Origin: Salinisphaera orenii subsp. halophila YIM 95161
GTDB taxonomy: Bacteria > Pseudomonadota > Gammaproteobacteria > Nevskiales > Salinisphaeraceae
Assembly: GCF_003732545.1 (NCBI RefSeq)
Contig: NZ_AYKF01000082.1
Coordinates: 1-34,971 of the forward strand
Direction: 5' to 3'
Length of the DNA stretch: 34,971 bases
Below, one piece after another: positions 8,950 to 16,762 of this stretch. The notes under the pieces are model-generated. The model made no database searches. It saw only the letters and a program-made list of their open reading frames with translations, and was not told where the DNA came from. The position numbers and the translations under genes are program-made. Position 1 is the first letter of the stretch. Each line of letters opens with the position of its first letter.

Positions 8950-9417
8950 GCCGGAGCCGGCGCCGCGGCCTGCTGCCCGCGTGGACACTCGAATCGGCCT
9001 GAGTCGCGCCGGCCACCCGGCACGCCGAGGCGACCGGCCGCCTTACTGAGAGGGGGCGGTAACGGACACCATTGATCACGGTCGTCCCGTCCTCCGGCGT
9101 CACGGCCCGCATCGATCATAGGCCCCGGTATCCGCGTTCGTAGCGGCCATCGCAGCCGCCACGTGGCCGCAAACGCCCGGCACGACTTGGCTGCGAAGGA
9201 TCGCAATGCTTGCATCGACATGCGTCGAAGCTGAATATGGCTTTCAGTTCGGGCCTGCCCCGCCGATAGCGATTGCACGGGGTTCCGTGTGCCAGTGGAG
9301 GCGCGCCATGGGGACATACGACTGCATCCGCCCATCCGGACAGCGTCCGCCGGTGCCGACGGCGGGACGCCGTGCGCCCCTACGCAGGATGCGGGCAGAC
9401 GGCACCATGGTCGGCCG
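8950..9417. other. Intergenic stretch before the EAL gene
   Basis: I find no gene here. There is a 7-bp inverted repeat, GCGGCCA/TGGCCGC (9143-9149 and 9164-9170), and a TCGAC-ATGC-GTCGA palindrome at 9215-9228. These may belong to the regulatory region of the downstream phosphodiesterase gene. Confidence 0.35.
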
Positions 9418-10488
9418 ATGAGTTCGTCCGATGTCAGCCGGCAGCGTGTCGCACCGCATACGGCGACCTTCGGCGCCTATCGCCTGCACAGTGTCTTCCA
9501 GACGATCTTCAGTCTCAGCCATCGCCGCGCGGTGGGCTTCGAAGCCCTCGTGCGGCCACAGCTGGGCGCAAAAATCCCGGTCAGCCCGGCCGGGCTGTTC
9601 GGCTGGGCGTCCGATCACGGCGAGCTGCGGGCCCTCGATGCCGCCTGCCAGCGACTGCACGTGCACAACTTCGCCGCGATCGCGCCGCCGGCACGCTGGC
9701 TGTTTCTCAACGTCGATGCACGGACCATCACGAGCCGCGGCTTCGACGACGGCCTGCTCGCGGATATCCTCGAACAGGCCTCGCTGAGCCCCCATCGACT
9801 GGTCATCGAGATTCTCGAAGGCCGCATCCGCGATGAGGGCCTGCTCCTGGAAGCCGTGGATTATTTCCGCTCTCTCGGCGCGCTGGTCGCGCTCGACGAT
9901 TTCGGCACCGGACACTCCAATTTCGATCGGGTGTGGCGGCTGGCCCCGGACATCATCAAGCTCGACGGTTCCCTGATGGCCCAGGCCGAGGCCCACCACA
10001 GCGACCGGCTGCGACGCATACTGCCGAACCTGGTCGCGCTCATGCACGAGGCCGGCAGCTTCGTGCTGGCCGAAGGGGTCGAAACCCACGATCAGGGCCT
10101 GATCGCCCTCGACGCCGATATCGATTTCGTCCAGGGCTTTCACTTCGGTTATCCCACCGGCGCAATCAACGCCGAGGAAACGGCCGAGACAACGGCGGCA
10201 CTGGCCGCGCTGACCCAAAACTTCGCCGAGACCGCCAGCCAGGAGCAGCAGGCGAGCCGTCAGTCGCTGGCGCCCCATCTGGACGTCTTTCGGGCCGTCG
10301 CCGAAGCCATCGAGCAGGGCACCGGTTTCGACGACGCCGTCGCTTCGCTGCTGGCGCTGCCGCGTACGGCACGCGTTTATCTGCTCAACGAATGGGGCGA
10401 GGAGATCGGGCACTACCGCGGCGTCGAGGACCGGGACGCGCGCGCCCGGCGTTTCGACCCCGTGGCCGATACCAGCGGCGGCACCTAA
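9418..10488 (+). CDS. EAL-domain c-di-GMP phosphodiesterase, ends at an in-frame TAA
   Basis: The 356 codons before the TAA encode a full EAL domain: EALVRP (42-47), N97, IEILE (129-133), DDFGTG (159-164), IIKLD with K180, AEGVE (217-221) and QGFHFGYP. All expected metal and substrate ligands appear present, so c-di-GMP hydrolysis to pGpG is likely. After a linker, a C-terminal sensor-like domain begins (VYLLNEWGEEIGHYRG, then DTSGGT). It is cut by TAA at 10486-10488, yet the same frame continues for 52 more codons with family-like sequence (see the next entry). The ATG at 9418 fits the domain start, though no clear ribosome binding site is seen. It may be a pseudogene, a recoded gene or an assembly error. 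Confidence 0.85.
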   Translation: MSSSDVSRQRVAPHTATFGAYRLHSVFQTIFSLSHRRAVGFEALVRPQLGAKIPVSPAGLFGWASDHGELRALDAACQRLHVHNFAAIAPPARWLFLNVDARTITSRGFDDGLLADILEQASLSPHRLVIEILEGRIRDEGLLLEAVDYFRSLGALVALDDFGTGHSNFDRVWRLAPDIIKLDGSLMAQAEAHHSDRLRRILPNLVALMHEAGSFVLAEGVETHDQGLIALDADIDFVQGFHFGYPTGAINAEETAETTAALAALTQNFAETASQEQQASRQSLAPHLDVFRAVAEAIEQGTGFDDAVASLLALPRTARVYLLNEWGEEIGHYRGVEDRDARARRFDPVADTSGGT

Positions 10489-10647
10489 TTCCGCCGCGGC
10501 TATTTCCGCAGCGCCGTCAACGAGCCGCGTCGCGTGCAAATCTCGCGGCCCTACCGCTCGAGCACGGGCACCGCACTCTGCGTCACGCTCTCGGTCTGCA
10601 GCCCGGACACGCCCCACCGCGTGTTCTGCTGCGACGTGATGTGCTGA
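10489..10647 (+). pseudogene. In-frame continuation of the EAL protein after TAA
   Basis: Without the TAA, the EAL reading frame runs on for 52 codons to a TGA at 10645-10647. It encodes FRRGYFRSAV, NEPRRVQISRPYRSSTGTA and LCVTLSVCSPD, ending FCCDVMC. This resembles the C-terminal end of EAL proteins with a sensor tail (the RRPYFRRAL...VSRPYLS...CVTLS pattern). Third-position G/C bias continues. A hairpin follows 5 bases after the TGA, as if this were the true gene end. Confidence 0.7.
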
Positions 10648-10651
10648 GCCG

Positions 10652-10675
10652 GTCTCGGGAGTTTTCCTGAGAGAC
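10652..10675 (+). terminator. Hairpin after the distal TGA of the EAL frame
   Basis: TCTCGGGA and TCCTGAGA (10653-10672) pair as an 8-bp RNA stem with one G-U pair around a GTTT loop; flanking GTCTC/GAGAC offers an alternative longer pairing. Its position right after the TGA at 10645-10647, not after the TAA at 10486-10488, suggests where the gene originally ended. Confidence 0.5.
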
Positions 10676-10754
10676 AGCCCCGCGCGGGCGACCCACACTG
10701 CGACTTGATGCGGCGTTCCCGTCGCACGCGCGTTCCGACGCCAATGGAGGTCCC

Positions 10755-11546
10755 ATGTCACGACGCAGCAAACCGATCGCCCGCCGGTCCCAGCCCGACT
10801 CGGGCCTGGCCGCCCTCGGTCTCGGCCTGGCCACCGGCGTGGCCGCCGCGGCCGGCCTGATGCTCGGCCGCCGCGCCAGCGGCAACGGTGTGCCCGGGCG
10901 CGGGCATCCGCTCAAGCACCGCCTGCTCGACAGCGCTTCCGGCGCACTGCAGCGCAAGATCCCGCTGGAGTCGATGAACACCTATCTCAACGGCTTCCAC
11001 ATGTACGCCGACGACATGGGCCGGCAGGTCGAGGCCACGCATTTCTGCATCCACCTCGAGCCGGACCTGCACCAGTGCGTGATATTCGACTCCAATCGCG
11101 CGGACGCGCGTCTGATCGGCATCGAATACATCATCAGCGCCGAGCGCTACCAGCGCCTGCCGGCCGAGGAGAAGCGGCTCTGGCACAGCCATCACTACGA
11201 GATCAAATCCGGGCAGCTGGTCGCACCCGGGATCCCCAAAATGGCCGAACACGCCTATTTCGAGGACCTGATCACGACCTACGGCAAGACCTTCCACACC
11301 TGGCAGATCGATCGCGACGATTTTCCCTACGGCGTACCGCAGCTGATGATGGCCTTCACAGAGGACGGCCAGGTGGATCCCGACCGGGTCGAGGCCCGCG
11401 ATCAGCGTCTGGGCGTTTCGACGCCCGAATGCCGGGCGCACCGTGCCGATATCCCCACCCCGAACGTGGACCCGCACGCCAACTGCTGGGAGTGCGGCCA
11501 GAGCGTGCAGACGCGGATCGAACAGGTCGATTTCCGCCGCAAGTAG
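10755..11546 (+). CDS. OBAP/DUF1264 family protein
   Basis: The 263-residue protein belongs to the oil-body-associated protein family (DUF1264), recognised by GFHMYADDMGRQVEATHFCIHL, HQCVIFDSN, ARLIGIEYIIS and LWHSHHYEIKSG. In plants these proteins sit on seed lipid bodies; bacterial members have no established role. Here an N-terminal hydrophobic stretch (about residues 17-38) after a basic start could be a membrane anchor or signal. A CWECG motif lies near the C terminus. The ribosome binding site GGAGG (10746-10750) supports the start. It converges on the metallo-hydrolase gene, with a strong hairpin between them. Confidence 0.85.
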   Translation: MSRRSKPIARRSQPDSGLAALGLGLATGVAAAAGLMLGRRASGNGVPGRGHPLKHRLLDSASGALQRKIPLESMNTYLNGFHMYADDMGRQVEATHFCIHLEPDLHQCVIFDSNRADARLIGIEYIISAERYQRLPAEEKRLWHSHHYEIKSGQLVAPGIPKMAEHAYFEDLITTYGKTFHTWQIDRDDFPYGVPQLMMAFTEDGQVDPDRVEARDQRLGVSTPECRAHRADIPTPNVDPHANCWECGQSVQTRIEQVDFRRK

Positions 11547-11559
11547 CCTCGCCGTCGTT

Positions 11560-11592
11560 GCCCGCGGGGCGGCCATCCGCCGCCCCGCGGGC
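11560..11592. terminator. Bidirectional 14-bp GC hairpin between convergent genes
   Basis: GCCCGCGGGGCGGC and GCCGCCCCGCGGGC form a perfect 14-bp stem around a 5-base loop (CATCC). It sits between the stops of the OBAP gene (plus) and the metallo-beta-lactamase-fold gene (minus). There is no T-run on either side. It is the strongest hairpin in the window and very likely a shared terminator. Confidence 0.7.
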
Positions 11593-11659
11593 GAGCGCGC
11601 CGGGATGGACGCGGCCGGGCCGCGCCTCTACGAGCGGCCCGAACGGCCCGGCGCTGCCC

Positions 11660-12409
11660 CTATTCCGGATACCAGTCGCCGAGGCGCACCTCGACGGCGT
11701 CGGTCCGCTCGTTGACCTGGCGCTTGAAGTCGGCCACGTCCTGACCGCGGTAGTGATACGGATAGACGATGGCCGGCTCGAAATCGGCCACCGCATCGGC
11801 CGCCTGGTCCACATCCATGGTGTAGGGCAGATTCATGCAGACGAAGGCGAGATCGATATCCTCGAGGGCGCGCATCGCCGGGATGCCCTCGGTGTCGCCG
11901 GAAATGTAGACGCGCTTGTCGGCGAGCGTCAGCACGTAGCCGTTGCCCCAGCCCTTCGGATGATAGGCGTCCTCCGAGGGCGGCAGGTTGTAGGTCGGCA
12001 TCGCCCGGACCTCCATGCCGGCCACGGAGAGCGTATCGCCGTTGGCCATGATCCGCTGGTCGGCACCGAAGTCGCCGTCGATCTCGTCGGCCACCGACTG
12101 CGGCATGATGACGGTCGCCCCATCCAGATCGAGTCCGGCCAGCGTCTCGGTGTCCAGATGATCGCCGTGCGGATGGGTGAGCAACAGCACGTCCGCGGCG
12201 CCGTGCTCGGCGTAGGCCGAGACCGGCCCGACCGGATCGACGTAGATCGTGCGATCGTTCCACTCCATGACGAAGCTCGCATGCTCGACCGGATGCAGCT
12301 GGACCGGGCCGGCCCGCGTGTCGAGCGCCGGCGCGGCGGCCGCGGCCGACATCGCCAAGGCGCAGACAAGAAAAATCGGGGCGTGCACTGACAGCAGGGG
12401 CGTCTTCAT
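11660..12409 (-). CDS. Secreted metallo-beta-lactamase-fold hydrolase
   Basis: The 249-residue protein has a signal peptide (hydrophobic 10-25, AAAA then PALD) and a metallo-beta-lactamase fold of the UlaG/UPF0173 type. The zinc motif THPHGDHLD is at residues 78-86, SGDTEGIP provides the bridging Asp, and VYPYHYRG gives the late His. The N-terminal pattern HASFVMEWNDRTIYVDPVG is typical of this subgroup, whose members hydrolyse lactone or phosphodiester bonds. A periplasmic location is inferred. The substrate is unknown, and antibiotic resistance should not be assumed. It is divergent from the EF-hand gene. Confidence 0.85.
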   Translation of the reverse strand: MKTPLLSVHAPIFLVCALAMSAAAAAPALDTRAGPVQLHPVEHASFVMEWNDRTIYVDPVGPVSAYAEHGAADVLLLTHPHGDHLDTETLAGLDLDGATVIMPQSVADEIDGDFGADQRIMANGDTLSVAGMEVRAMPTYNLPPSEDAYHPKGWGNGYVLTLADKRVYISGDTEGIPAMRALEDIDLAFVCMNLPYTMDVDQAADAVADFEPAIVYPYHYRGQDVADFKRQVNERTDAVEVRLGDWYPE

Positions 12410-12466
12410 GGCGGCTCGGTGAATCGGACTCTGTCCGCAACATAGCATGCGCTCCGAGTGAGCAAT

Positions 12467-12492
12467 GCGGCCCGCGGCCTCCGCGGGGCCGC
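12467..12492. other. GC hairpin in divergent intergenic region
   Basis: GCGGCCCGCGG pairs with CCGCGGGGCCGC (one bulged base) around a 3-base loop. It lies 58 bases upstream of the metallo-hydrolase start, in the shared control region with the EF-hand gene. Confidence 0.4.
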
Positions 12493-12540
12493 AGCTTCGG
12501 CCGTGGGGCGCACGGCCACGTCGTGCCGTCGAACCCGCAC

Positions 12541-12570
12541 GCCGGCCACATCGAAGTACCTGTGGCCGGC
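12541..12570. promoter_or_regulatory. Perfect 10-bp inverted repeat, possible operator
   Basis: GCCGGCCACA and TGTGGCCGGC are exact reverse complements separated by 10 bases. It lies about 100 bases upstream of the EF-hand gene and 130 bases upstream of the divergent hydrolase gene. It could bind a dimeric regulator or fold as an RNA hairpin. Confidence 0.45.
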
Positions 12571-12672
12571 CTGCATTGCACCGAAACGCCGAATCGGCGA
12601 TGTTGTCGAGGCGTCGGCGCCCCATCCGAACCGCGGCGCCAACGCCACGCCACAACGCCCAGGGAGATTGCC

Positions 12673-13086
12673 ATGCATCGACTCGCACCGCTCATCGCCG
12701 CCGGCGCGCTCGCGACCGGCGCCGCCGTGGCCGCCCAGGCCGCCGAAACGGAGGCGGACGCCGCCGGCGACACCATCTCGCTGCAGACGCTGTTCGAGCG
12801 GCTGGACAGCGACGACGACGGCACGCTGACCCGCGCCGAGGCCGAGGCCAATCCGCGCGTGGCCGAGATCTACGACTCGCTGGACACTCGGGAGAACATC
12901 GAAAACCCGTCGACCAACGCGCCGGCCGAGGGCATCAACTTCAATCAGTTCGAAGCCGGCATGACCGCCGATCGCGAAGGCAAGGGCACGGTCGGCCCCG
13001 CTGCCTCCGGCGGCGAGACGTATCTCGTCTACCCCGACGGTTCGCGGGAGCGAATCGACGACAGCGGCATCGATTCGAGCGACTAG
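12673..13086 (+). CDS. Secreted EF-hand calcium-binding protein
   Basis: The 137-residue product has a signal peptide (MHRLAPLIAAGALA, cleavage near AQA-A at about 23) and one canonical EF-hand loop at residues 45-56: D45, D47, D49, G50, L52, E56 in DSDDDGTLTRAE. A second, degenerate half-hand may lie around INFNQFEAG. The mature protein is very acidic. It should bind calcium in the periplasm or outside the cell; its partner is unknown. The ribosome binding site AGGGAG (12661-12666) supports the start. It stands alone and is followed by a hairpin. Confidence 0.85.
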   Translation: MHRLAPLIAAGALATGAAVAAQAAETEADAAGDTISLQTLFERLDSDDDGTLTRAEAEANPRVAEIYDSLDTRENIENPSTNAPAEGINFNQFEAGMTADREGKGTVGPAASGGETYLVYPDGSRERIDDSGIDSSD

Positions 13087-13091
13087 CGTCT

Positions 13092-13112
13092 GCATGCCGC
13101 GGCGGCGGATGC
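13092..13112 (+). terminator. Hairpin after the EF-hand gene
   Basis: GCATGCCGC pairs with GCGGATGC (8 bp, one bulge, GGCG loop) six bases after the stop codon, again without a T-run. Confidence 0.4.
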
Positions 13113-13469
13113 CGCGACCGATCGGCGAGCCGCGCCGGAATCGGCCGACGTCTCGACACGCGTGACAGGGGCGCCGTAACGGACAGGCCGGCGGAACAAC
13201 GGGGGGCCGCGACCCTCGGCTCCCCTCGGCACGAATGCCGGGGCTTGACCACATCGCCGGACGCTGCCCCGACGCGCGGCCGGTAGCAGCTACGGTCCGC
13301 TCCTGCCGCCATGACAGCCGCCCACGCGCGAGGCGGCTCGGCCGGTCGCACAGCCGGTCGAGCGCCTAATCACGCGCCGGGCGGCCAGCATACGACTGCA
13401 CATCGGCGACGAGCGGCGGGCTGCGGCCAATACGGCCCCACGCCTGAAGGGCGTCCCCTGCCGCGACGG

Positions 13470-13491
13470 GCGGCCGGCGAAAGCCGGCCGC
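13470..13491. other. Perfect 9-bp hairpin with GAAA tetraloop
   Basis: GCGGCCGGC-GAAA-GCCGGCCGC is a perfect stem closed by a GNRA loop, in the middle of the long gene-free stretch. It is not next to a gene end, so it may be part of a structured RNA or a REP-like unit. Confidence 0.45.
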
Positions 13492-13693
13492 GCGCGCCAT
13501 CGACCACGCCGATACGAGCACGCCCGTCCGGCACGGCGCTCCCCGACGCGTTCCGGACATTCACTCGCCCATGGCGGTCGCCCGCATCCGCGTGGTGTCG
13601 GCCCGAACGACACCCGGACGGGGCGCCCACCGATCAACGCCGAGGGCTGAGCGTCGGTTTCACCATGATCTCGCGATCGACCCGGGCCGTTCC

Positions 13694-13721
13694 GGTGTCG
13701 ATAAACATGACACCCCTGTCA
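13694..13721. promoter_or_regulatory. Cluster of GACACC/TGTCA half-sites
   Basis: GGTGTC (13694-13699) and GACACC (13709-13714) form an inverted repeat with a 9-base spacer. The second arm overlaps another palindrome, TGACA-CCCC-TGTCA (13708-13721). Overlapping dyads of this kind suggest an operator, about 280 bases before the next gene. No cognate regulator is in the window. Confidence 0.35.
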
Positions 13722-13852
13722 CCTCTCAGCCCCACCCACGCCGCGAATACGCGCCTTTGTCGCATCGGCCCGCTTCTTGCTGGGAATGCCCGAACACGGA
13801 TTCGCGATCCGCTTTCCGGAAGACCGACGGCACCGTAGCGAAACGACGCCGG

Positions 13853-13876
13853 GCGACGGAGCGACGGAGCGACGGC
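13853..13876. repeat. Tandem 8-bp repeat, three units
   Basis: GCGACGGA occurs twice in tandem, followed by GCGACGGC. It lies about 125 bases upstream of the zinc-finger membrane protein gene. Confidence 0.6.
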
Positions 13877-14000
13877 GATCAAGGGTGCACAACCGCAATA
13901 GCCCCCGACGAAACGCGCGCCGACCCGGCACCGGATCGCCCGGCCACTACTGCGACGGCGGCGCGCCGCGCGGAACCGGCCGCCCGACAGGATGACGACG

Positions 14001-15470
14001 ATGACCGATGTCGCGCACAACGCATTCGTCTCCCGACTGCGCGCCCGCGGCGTGGACCCGATGCTGCGTGCCGGTCTGACGATCCACTCGGTCGAGCCCG
14101 TGCCCGTGGCCGTGCATCGACACGATATCGGCGTGGTCCGGGTCACCCGCGAAGCGCTGTGCTGTGCGGGCGATCCCGATCCCGCGCTCCCCCGGCTGGA
14201 GATCGTGCCCGAGGCGCAGTTGCCGGCCCGCATCGAGATCCATCGACGCCGCGTCGGCATGGCGCTGGACGCGGCACTGACCGACCATCGCGCCACCATC
14301 GCAGAGCACGGCCATCTGCCCTGGGCCGCCCTCACCGCCCGCATCGGCCACACGGTGATGAGCACGGTCGCCTGTCCGGACTGCGCCGGCACCACGAGCG
14401 ATCCGGACACGGCCGACCCCGGCGCCGACCGCTGCACGGTCTGCCGTGGCACCGGCCGTTACAGCCGCGGCGCCCGCCTGCAGGCCGTGCTGGCCTGCGC
14501 CGAACGCACGCAGGACATCTACTGCGGCGATCACGAGACTCTCGTCGGTCCCGCCGTGGAGCGCGAACTGAGCGACGGCGACCGCTTCGTGTTCACTGCG
14601 ATCGAGCTGCTGCAACCGGGGCGCTGGCGACTGGAGTCGACGTACCGCCCGGAGCACATCCACATCATCGACGTCACTTTCGATGACCGGCGCATGCGTC
14701 TCGTGAGCAACGAGGCCGACGATGCCCTTCTGACCGGCGCCGAACTCGTGGACGAGATCGCCACGGCGACCGCACGCGTCGAGATCGAACGCATCGAGAC
14801 GATGCTCGACCGGATGGAACGCCGGCGCCGATTCGTGCATCCGCGGCGAATTCTGGCGGACGTCAACGCCAGCGCCACGGGCCGGGGCATCACCGGGGCG
14901 CGCCTCGCGCGCGACGGACTGACGCCGTGGCCCGAAGCGCATGCCGCGCCGGCACGCGTCGACGGCCTGCGCACCCGCCTCGCCGCCTTGATTCGGCGAC
15001 AGCGTCGACGCCACGGCCAGCGCCTGGCGACCGGCCTGTTCAGCGGCGTACTCCTGCTCGGGGGCATGCTGGTCGCCGGCCTCGTGCTTACCGCACCGGC
15101 CCAGGCCGCGACGCTGCCACCGTGGTTCGGCGGGCCGTGGCCGGAAGCCGGACGACGGCTGCTCGCCGGGCTGGGAGCGCACTGGCCGATCACCGCCGCG
15201 GTGTTCTTCCTGAGCATCGCCGCGATCGAGCTGTGCGCCACAGCCCTGGAACACCGCAGCAGTCGTCGCACGGCGCGCCGACACACCTGCAGCGGCCCGG
15301 TGGCCGAGGCGCTCTCCTGCTATACCGCCAGCCGGGCCAGCCTGGCCGCCGCCCTGATTCTGGCGCTGCTGGCCCTGTCGCTGCCCCACTGGGCCCCCGC
15401 CGCGCTCGGCGATATGCTGCCGAGCTCGCCGACGATCTTCTCCGCCGCCGGGGCCACGGGCGTCGGCTAG
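14001..15470 (+). CDS. Zinc-finger membrane protein of unknown function
   Basis: This 489-residue protein does not match a family that I recognise. The soluble N-terminal part contains a DnaJ-like double CxxC cluster, CPDC at residues 125-128 and CTVCRGTGRY at 145-154, which probably binds one zinc. An Arg-rich helical segment (about 250-335) leads to three predicted membrane helices (about 336-360, 390-412 and 445-467). The CxxCxGTG pattern is what DnaJ and similar chaperone-linked proteins use, but there is no J domain. I chose the ATG at 14001 because AGG at 13989-13991 is correctly spaced; an ATG at 13992 overlaps that site. The TAG stop lies inside the left end of repeat copy 2. Confidence 0.75.
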   Translation: MTDVAHNAFVSRLRARGVDPMLRAGLTIHSVEPVPVAVHRHDIGVVRVTREALCCAGDPDPALPRLEIVPEAQLPARIEIHRRRVGMALDAALTDHRATIAEHGHLPWAALTARIGHTVMSTVACPDCAGTTSDPDTADPGADRCTVCRGTGRYSRGARLQAVLACAERTQDIYCGDHETLVGPAVERELSDGDRFVFTAIELLQPGRWRLESTYRPEHIHIIDVTFDDRRMRLVSNEADDALLTGAELVDEIATATARVEIERIETMLDRMERRRRFVHPRRILADVNASATGRGITGARLARDGLTPWPEAHAAPARVDGLRTRLAALIRRQRRRHGQRLATGLFSGVLLLGGMLVAGLVLTAPAQAATLPPWFGGPWPEAGRRLLAGLGAHWPITAAVFFLSIAAIELCATALEHRSSRRTARRHTCSGPVAEALSCYTASRASLAAALILALLALSLPHWAPAALGDMLPSSPTIFSAAGATGVG

Positions 15471-15771
15471 GGCTGCCAACACTTCTCATGCGAGCCCGCG
15501 CCAAGCGCTTCCTGAAAATCGACCATGGGCGGCAAGTCGCGGCGTAGCGCGTGCCGCGCAATCATTCTGCGCCAGCGCGCGACAACGCTGGATTGCCGCA
15601 CCCTGGTCGTTTCGTGAGGCGCTTGGCCCGACGGGTTCCGCGCATGAAACATGGGCACTCTGCGGCGTTGCCAGTCTTGATCGTGGCGCGCCACGACCCG
15701 CGACTCACGCGTTGCAGAACACGATGTGCGGTCTCCGACGCGGCGTTCGCAGGAAGTGTTGACAGGCCCAG
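15467..15771 (+). repeat. Dispersed intergenic repeat, copy 2 (best preserved)
   Basis: This 305-bp copy has terminal inverted repeats: left CTAGGGCTGCCAACACTTC (15467-15485) against right GTGTTGACAGGCCCAG (15756-15771), consensus CTRGGSCTGYCAACAC read inward. Similarity extends further inward (TGCGA, then a CCGCG block). The core holds a perfect palindrome, CGTGGCGCGCCACG. It begins within the stop codon of the upstream gene. No coding capacity is seen. Confidence 0.75.
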
Positions 15772-15845
15772 GGCTGACGCCGTGCCTCGTGTGCGGCCGA
15801 AAACCGTGACAGCCTGTCCCTGCCCATTCGCCGACGCCAGCCCTC

Positions 15846-16634
15846 ATGACATCGCCCGGCCCGACCGCCGTCTACGAGCGCAACGGCGCCCTATTCCAAC
15901 CCAGCGGCCTGGCACGCGGCCCCTGGGATGAGCGCGCCCAGCACGGCGGAGCGCCGGCCGCCCTCCTCGCCCATCTGGCCGAGGAGGCAACAGGTCCGGC
16001 GTTCGCCCTCGCCCGGCTGACCTTCGAGCTCACGCGGCCGGTGCCGATCGCGCCGCTGACGGTGCGCATCGACAGCGGGCGGGCACGCACGGCCCGACGC
16101 CTGCGCCTGGAGATCGAGCACGCGGGCTTCGTCATCGGCCGCGCGGTCGCCCTCATGATCCGGCGCACCGCGGTCGAGGTGCCGGCCACGCCCGATCGCC
16201 GCCTCACGCCGGCGCCCGCGCAATGCCGTGCCGGCTTCGAGACACCGGGCATGCCGGCGGGCGAATCCTTTCACCACGAAGCCATGGAGATCCGGGTCGC
16301 ACGCGGCAGCACGCGAACGCCCGGACCGGCCGCGGCCTGGTTTCGCCTGCGCGTGCCGCTGCTCGCCGGGGTTGCGAACACGGCGACCATGCGCGCAGTC
16401 GCCGCCGCCGACTTCGGCAACGGCATCAGCTGGGTGCTCCCGGCCGACGATTTCCTCTTCGCCAACACCGATCTCACCGTCTACCTTCACCGGGCTCCGG
16501 AGGGGGAATGGATCGGCCTCGACAGCGAAACCATCGCCGGCGCCGACGGCGTCGGCCTGAGCAGTTCGACGCTTTACGACAGCCACGGCCGGATCGGGGT
16601 CGCCCACCAGAATCTGCTGATCCGCCCGCGGTGA
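15846..16634 (+). CDS. TesB-like acyl-CoA thioesterase family protein
   Basis: The 262-residue protein shows the double hotdog layout of the TesB-like thioesterase superfamily. The first hotdog has GPWDERAQHGGAPAALLAHLAEE and LTFELTRPVPIAPLTV; the second ends with FANTDLTVYLHR, WIGLDSETI and SSTLYDSHGRIGVAHQNLLI. Such enzymes hydrolyse fatty acyl-CoA thioesters in the cytosol. The exact chain length or aromatic substrate is not inferable. The start is at an ATG without an obvious ribosome binding site. Repeat copy 2 separates it from the gene upstream. Confidence 0.85.
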   Translation: MTSPGPTAVYERNGALFQPSGLARGPWDERAQHGGAPAALLAHLAEEATGPAFALARLTFELTRPVPIAPLTVRIDSGRARTARRLRLEIEHAGFVIGRAVALMIRRTAVEVPATPDRRLTPAPAQCRAGFETPGMPAGESFHHEAMEIRVARGSTRTPGPAAAWFRLRVPLLAGVANTATMRAVAAADFGNGISWVLPADDFLFANTDLTVYLHRAPEGEWIGLDSETIAGADGVGLSSSTLYDSHGRIGVAHQNLLIRPR

Positions 16635-16726
16635 CCACCGCGCACGAGGGCCGCCGGCGGAGTCGATGATGGTTCGGGCGGCGGCTGCTAGAGTGCCGAC
16701 ACCGAACGTCATCCGGGACTGAACCC

Positions 16727-16762
16727 ATGAATCGTCGCCCCCACCGGTTCCCGTCATGCTGA
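16727..16762 (+). other. 11-codon mini-ORF overlapping the antiporter start
   Basis: ATG at 16727 opens an 11-codon frame whose TGA (16760-16762) overlaps the start region of the antiporter. This could couple translation of the two. The peptide (MNRRPHRFPSC) has no recognisable attenuator feature, so it may be chance. Confidence 0.2.

Larger units (their letters stand above)
13113..14000. other. Long gap of about 0.9 kb with no recognised gene
   Basis: No frame on either strand gives a recognisable protein or steady codon bias. It holds a GNRA hairpin (13470-13491), a set of GACACC-like half-sites (13694-13721) and an 8-bp tandem repeat (13853-13876), annotated separately. It may be a long leader or regulatory region for the zinc-finger membrane protein, or decayed DNA. 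Confidence 0.4.

Noticed and set aside
11660-12409. Antibiotic-resistance beta-lactamase
   Set aside because: The fold and zinc motif match UlaG/UPF0173-type hydrolases rather than class B beta-lactamases, so no resistance claim is made.
13311-13838. Plus-strand frame of 175 codons in the long gap
   Set aside because: Low-complexity Arg/Pro/Ala-rich translation with no start signal, typical of chance open frames in G+C-rich DNA.
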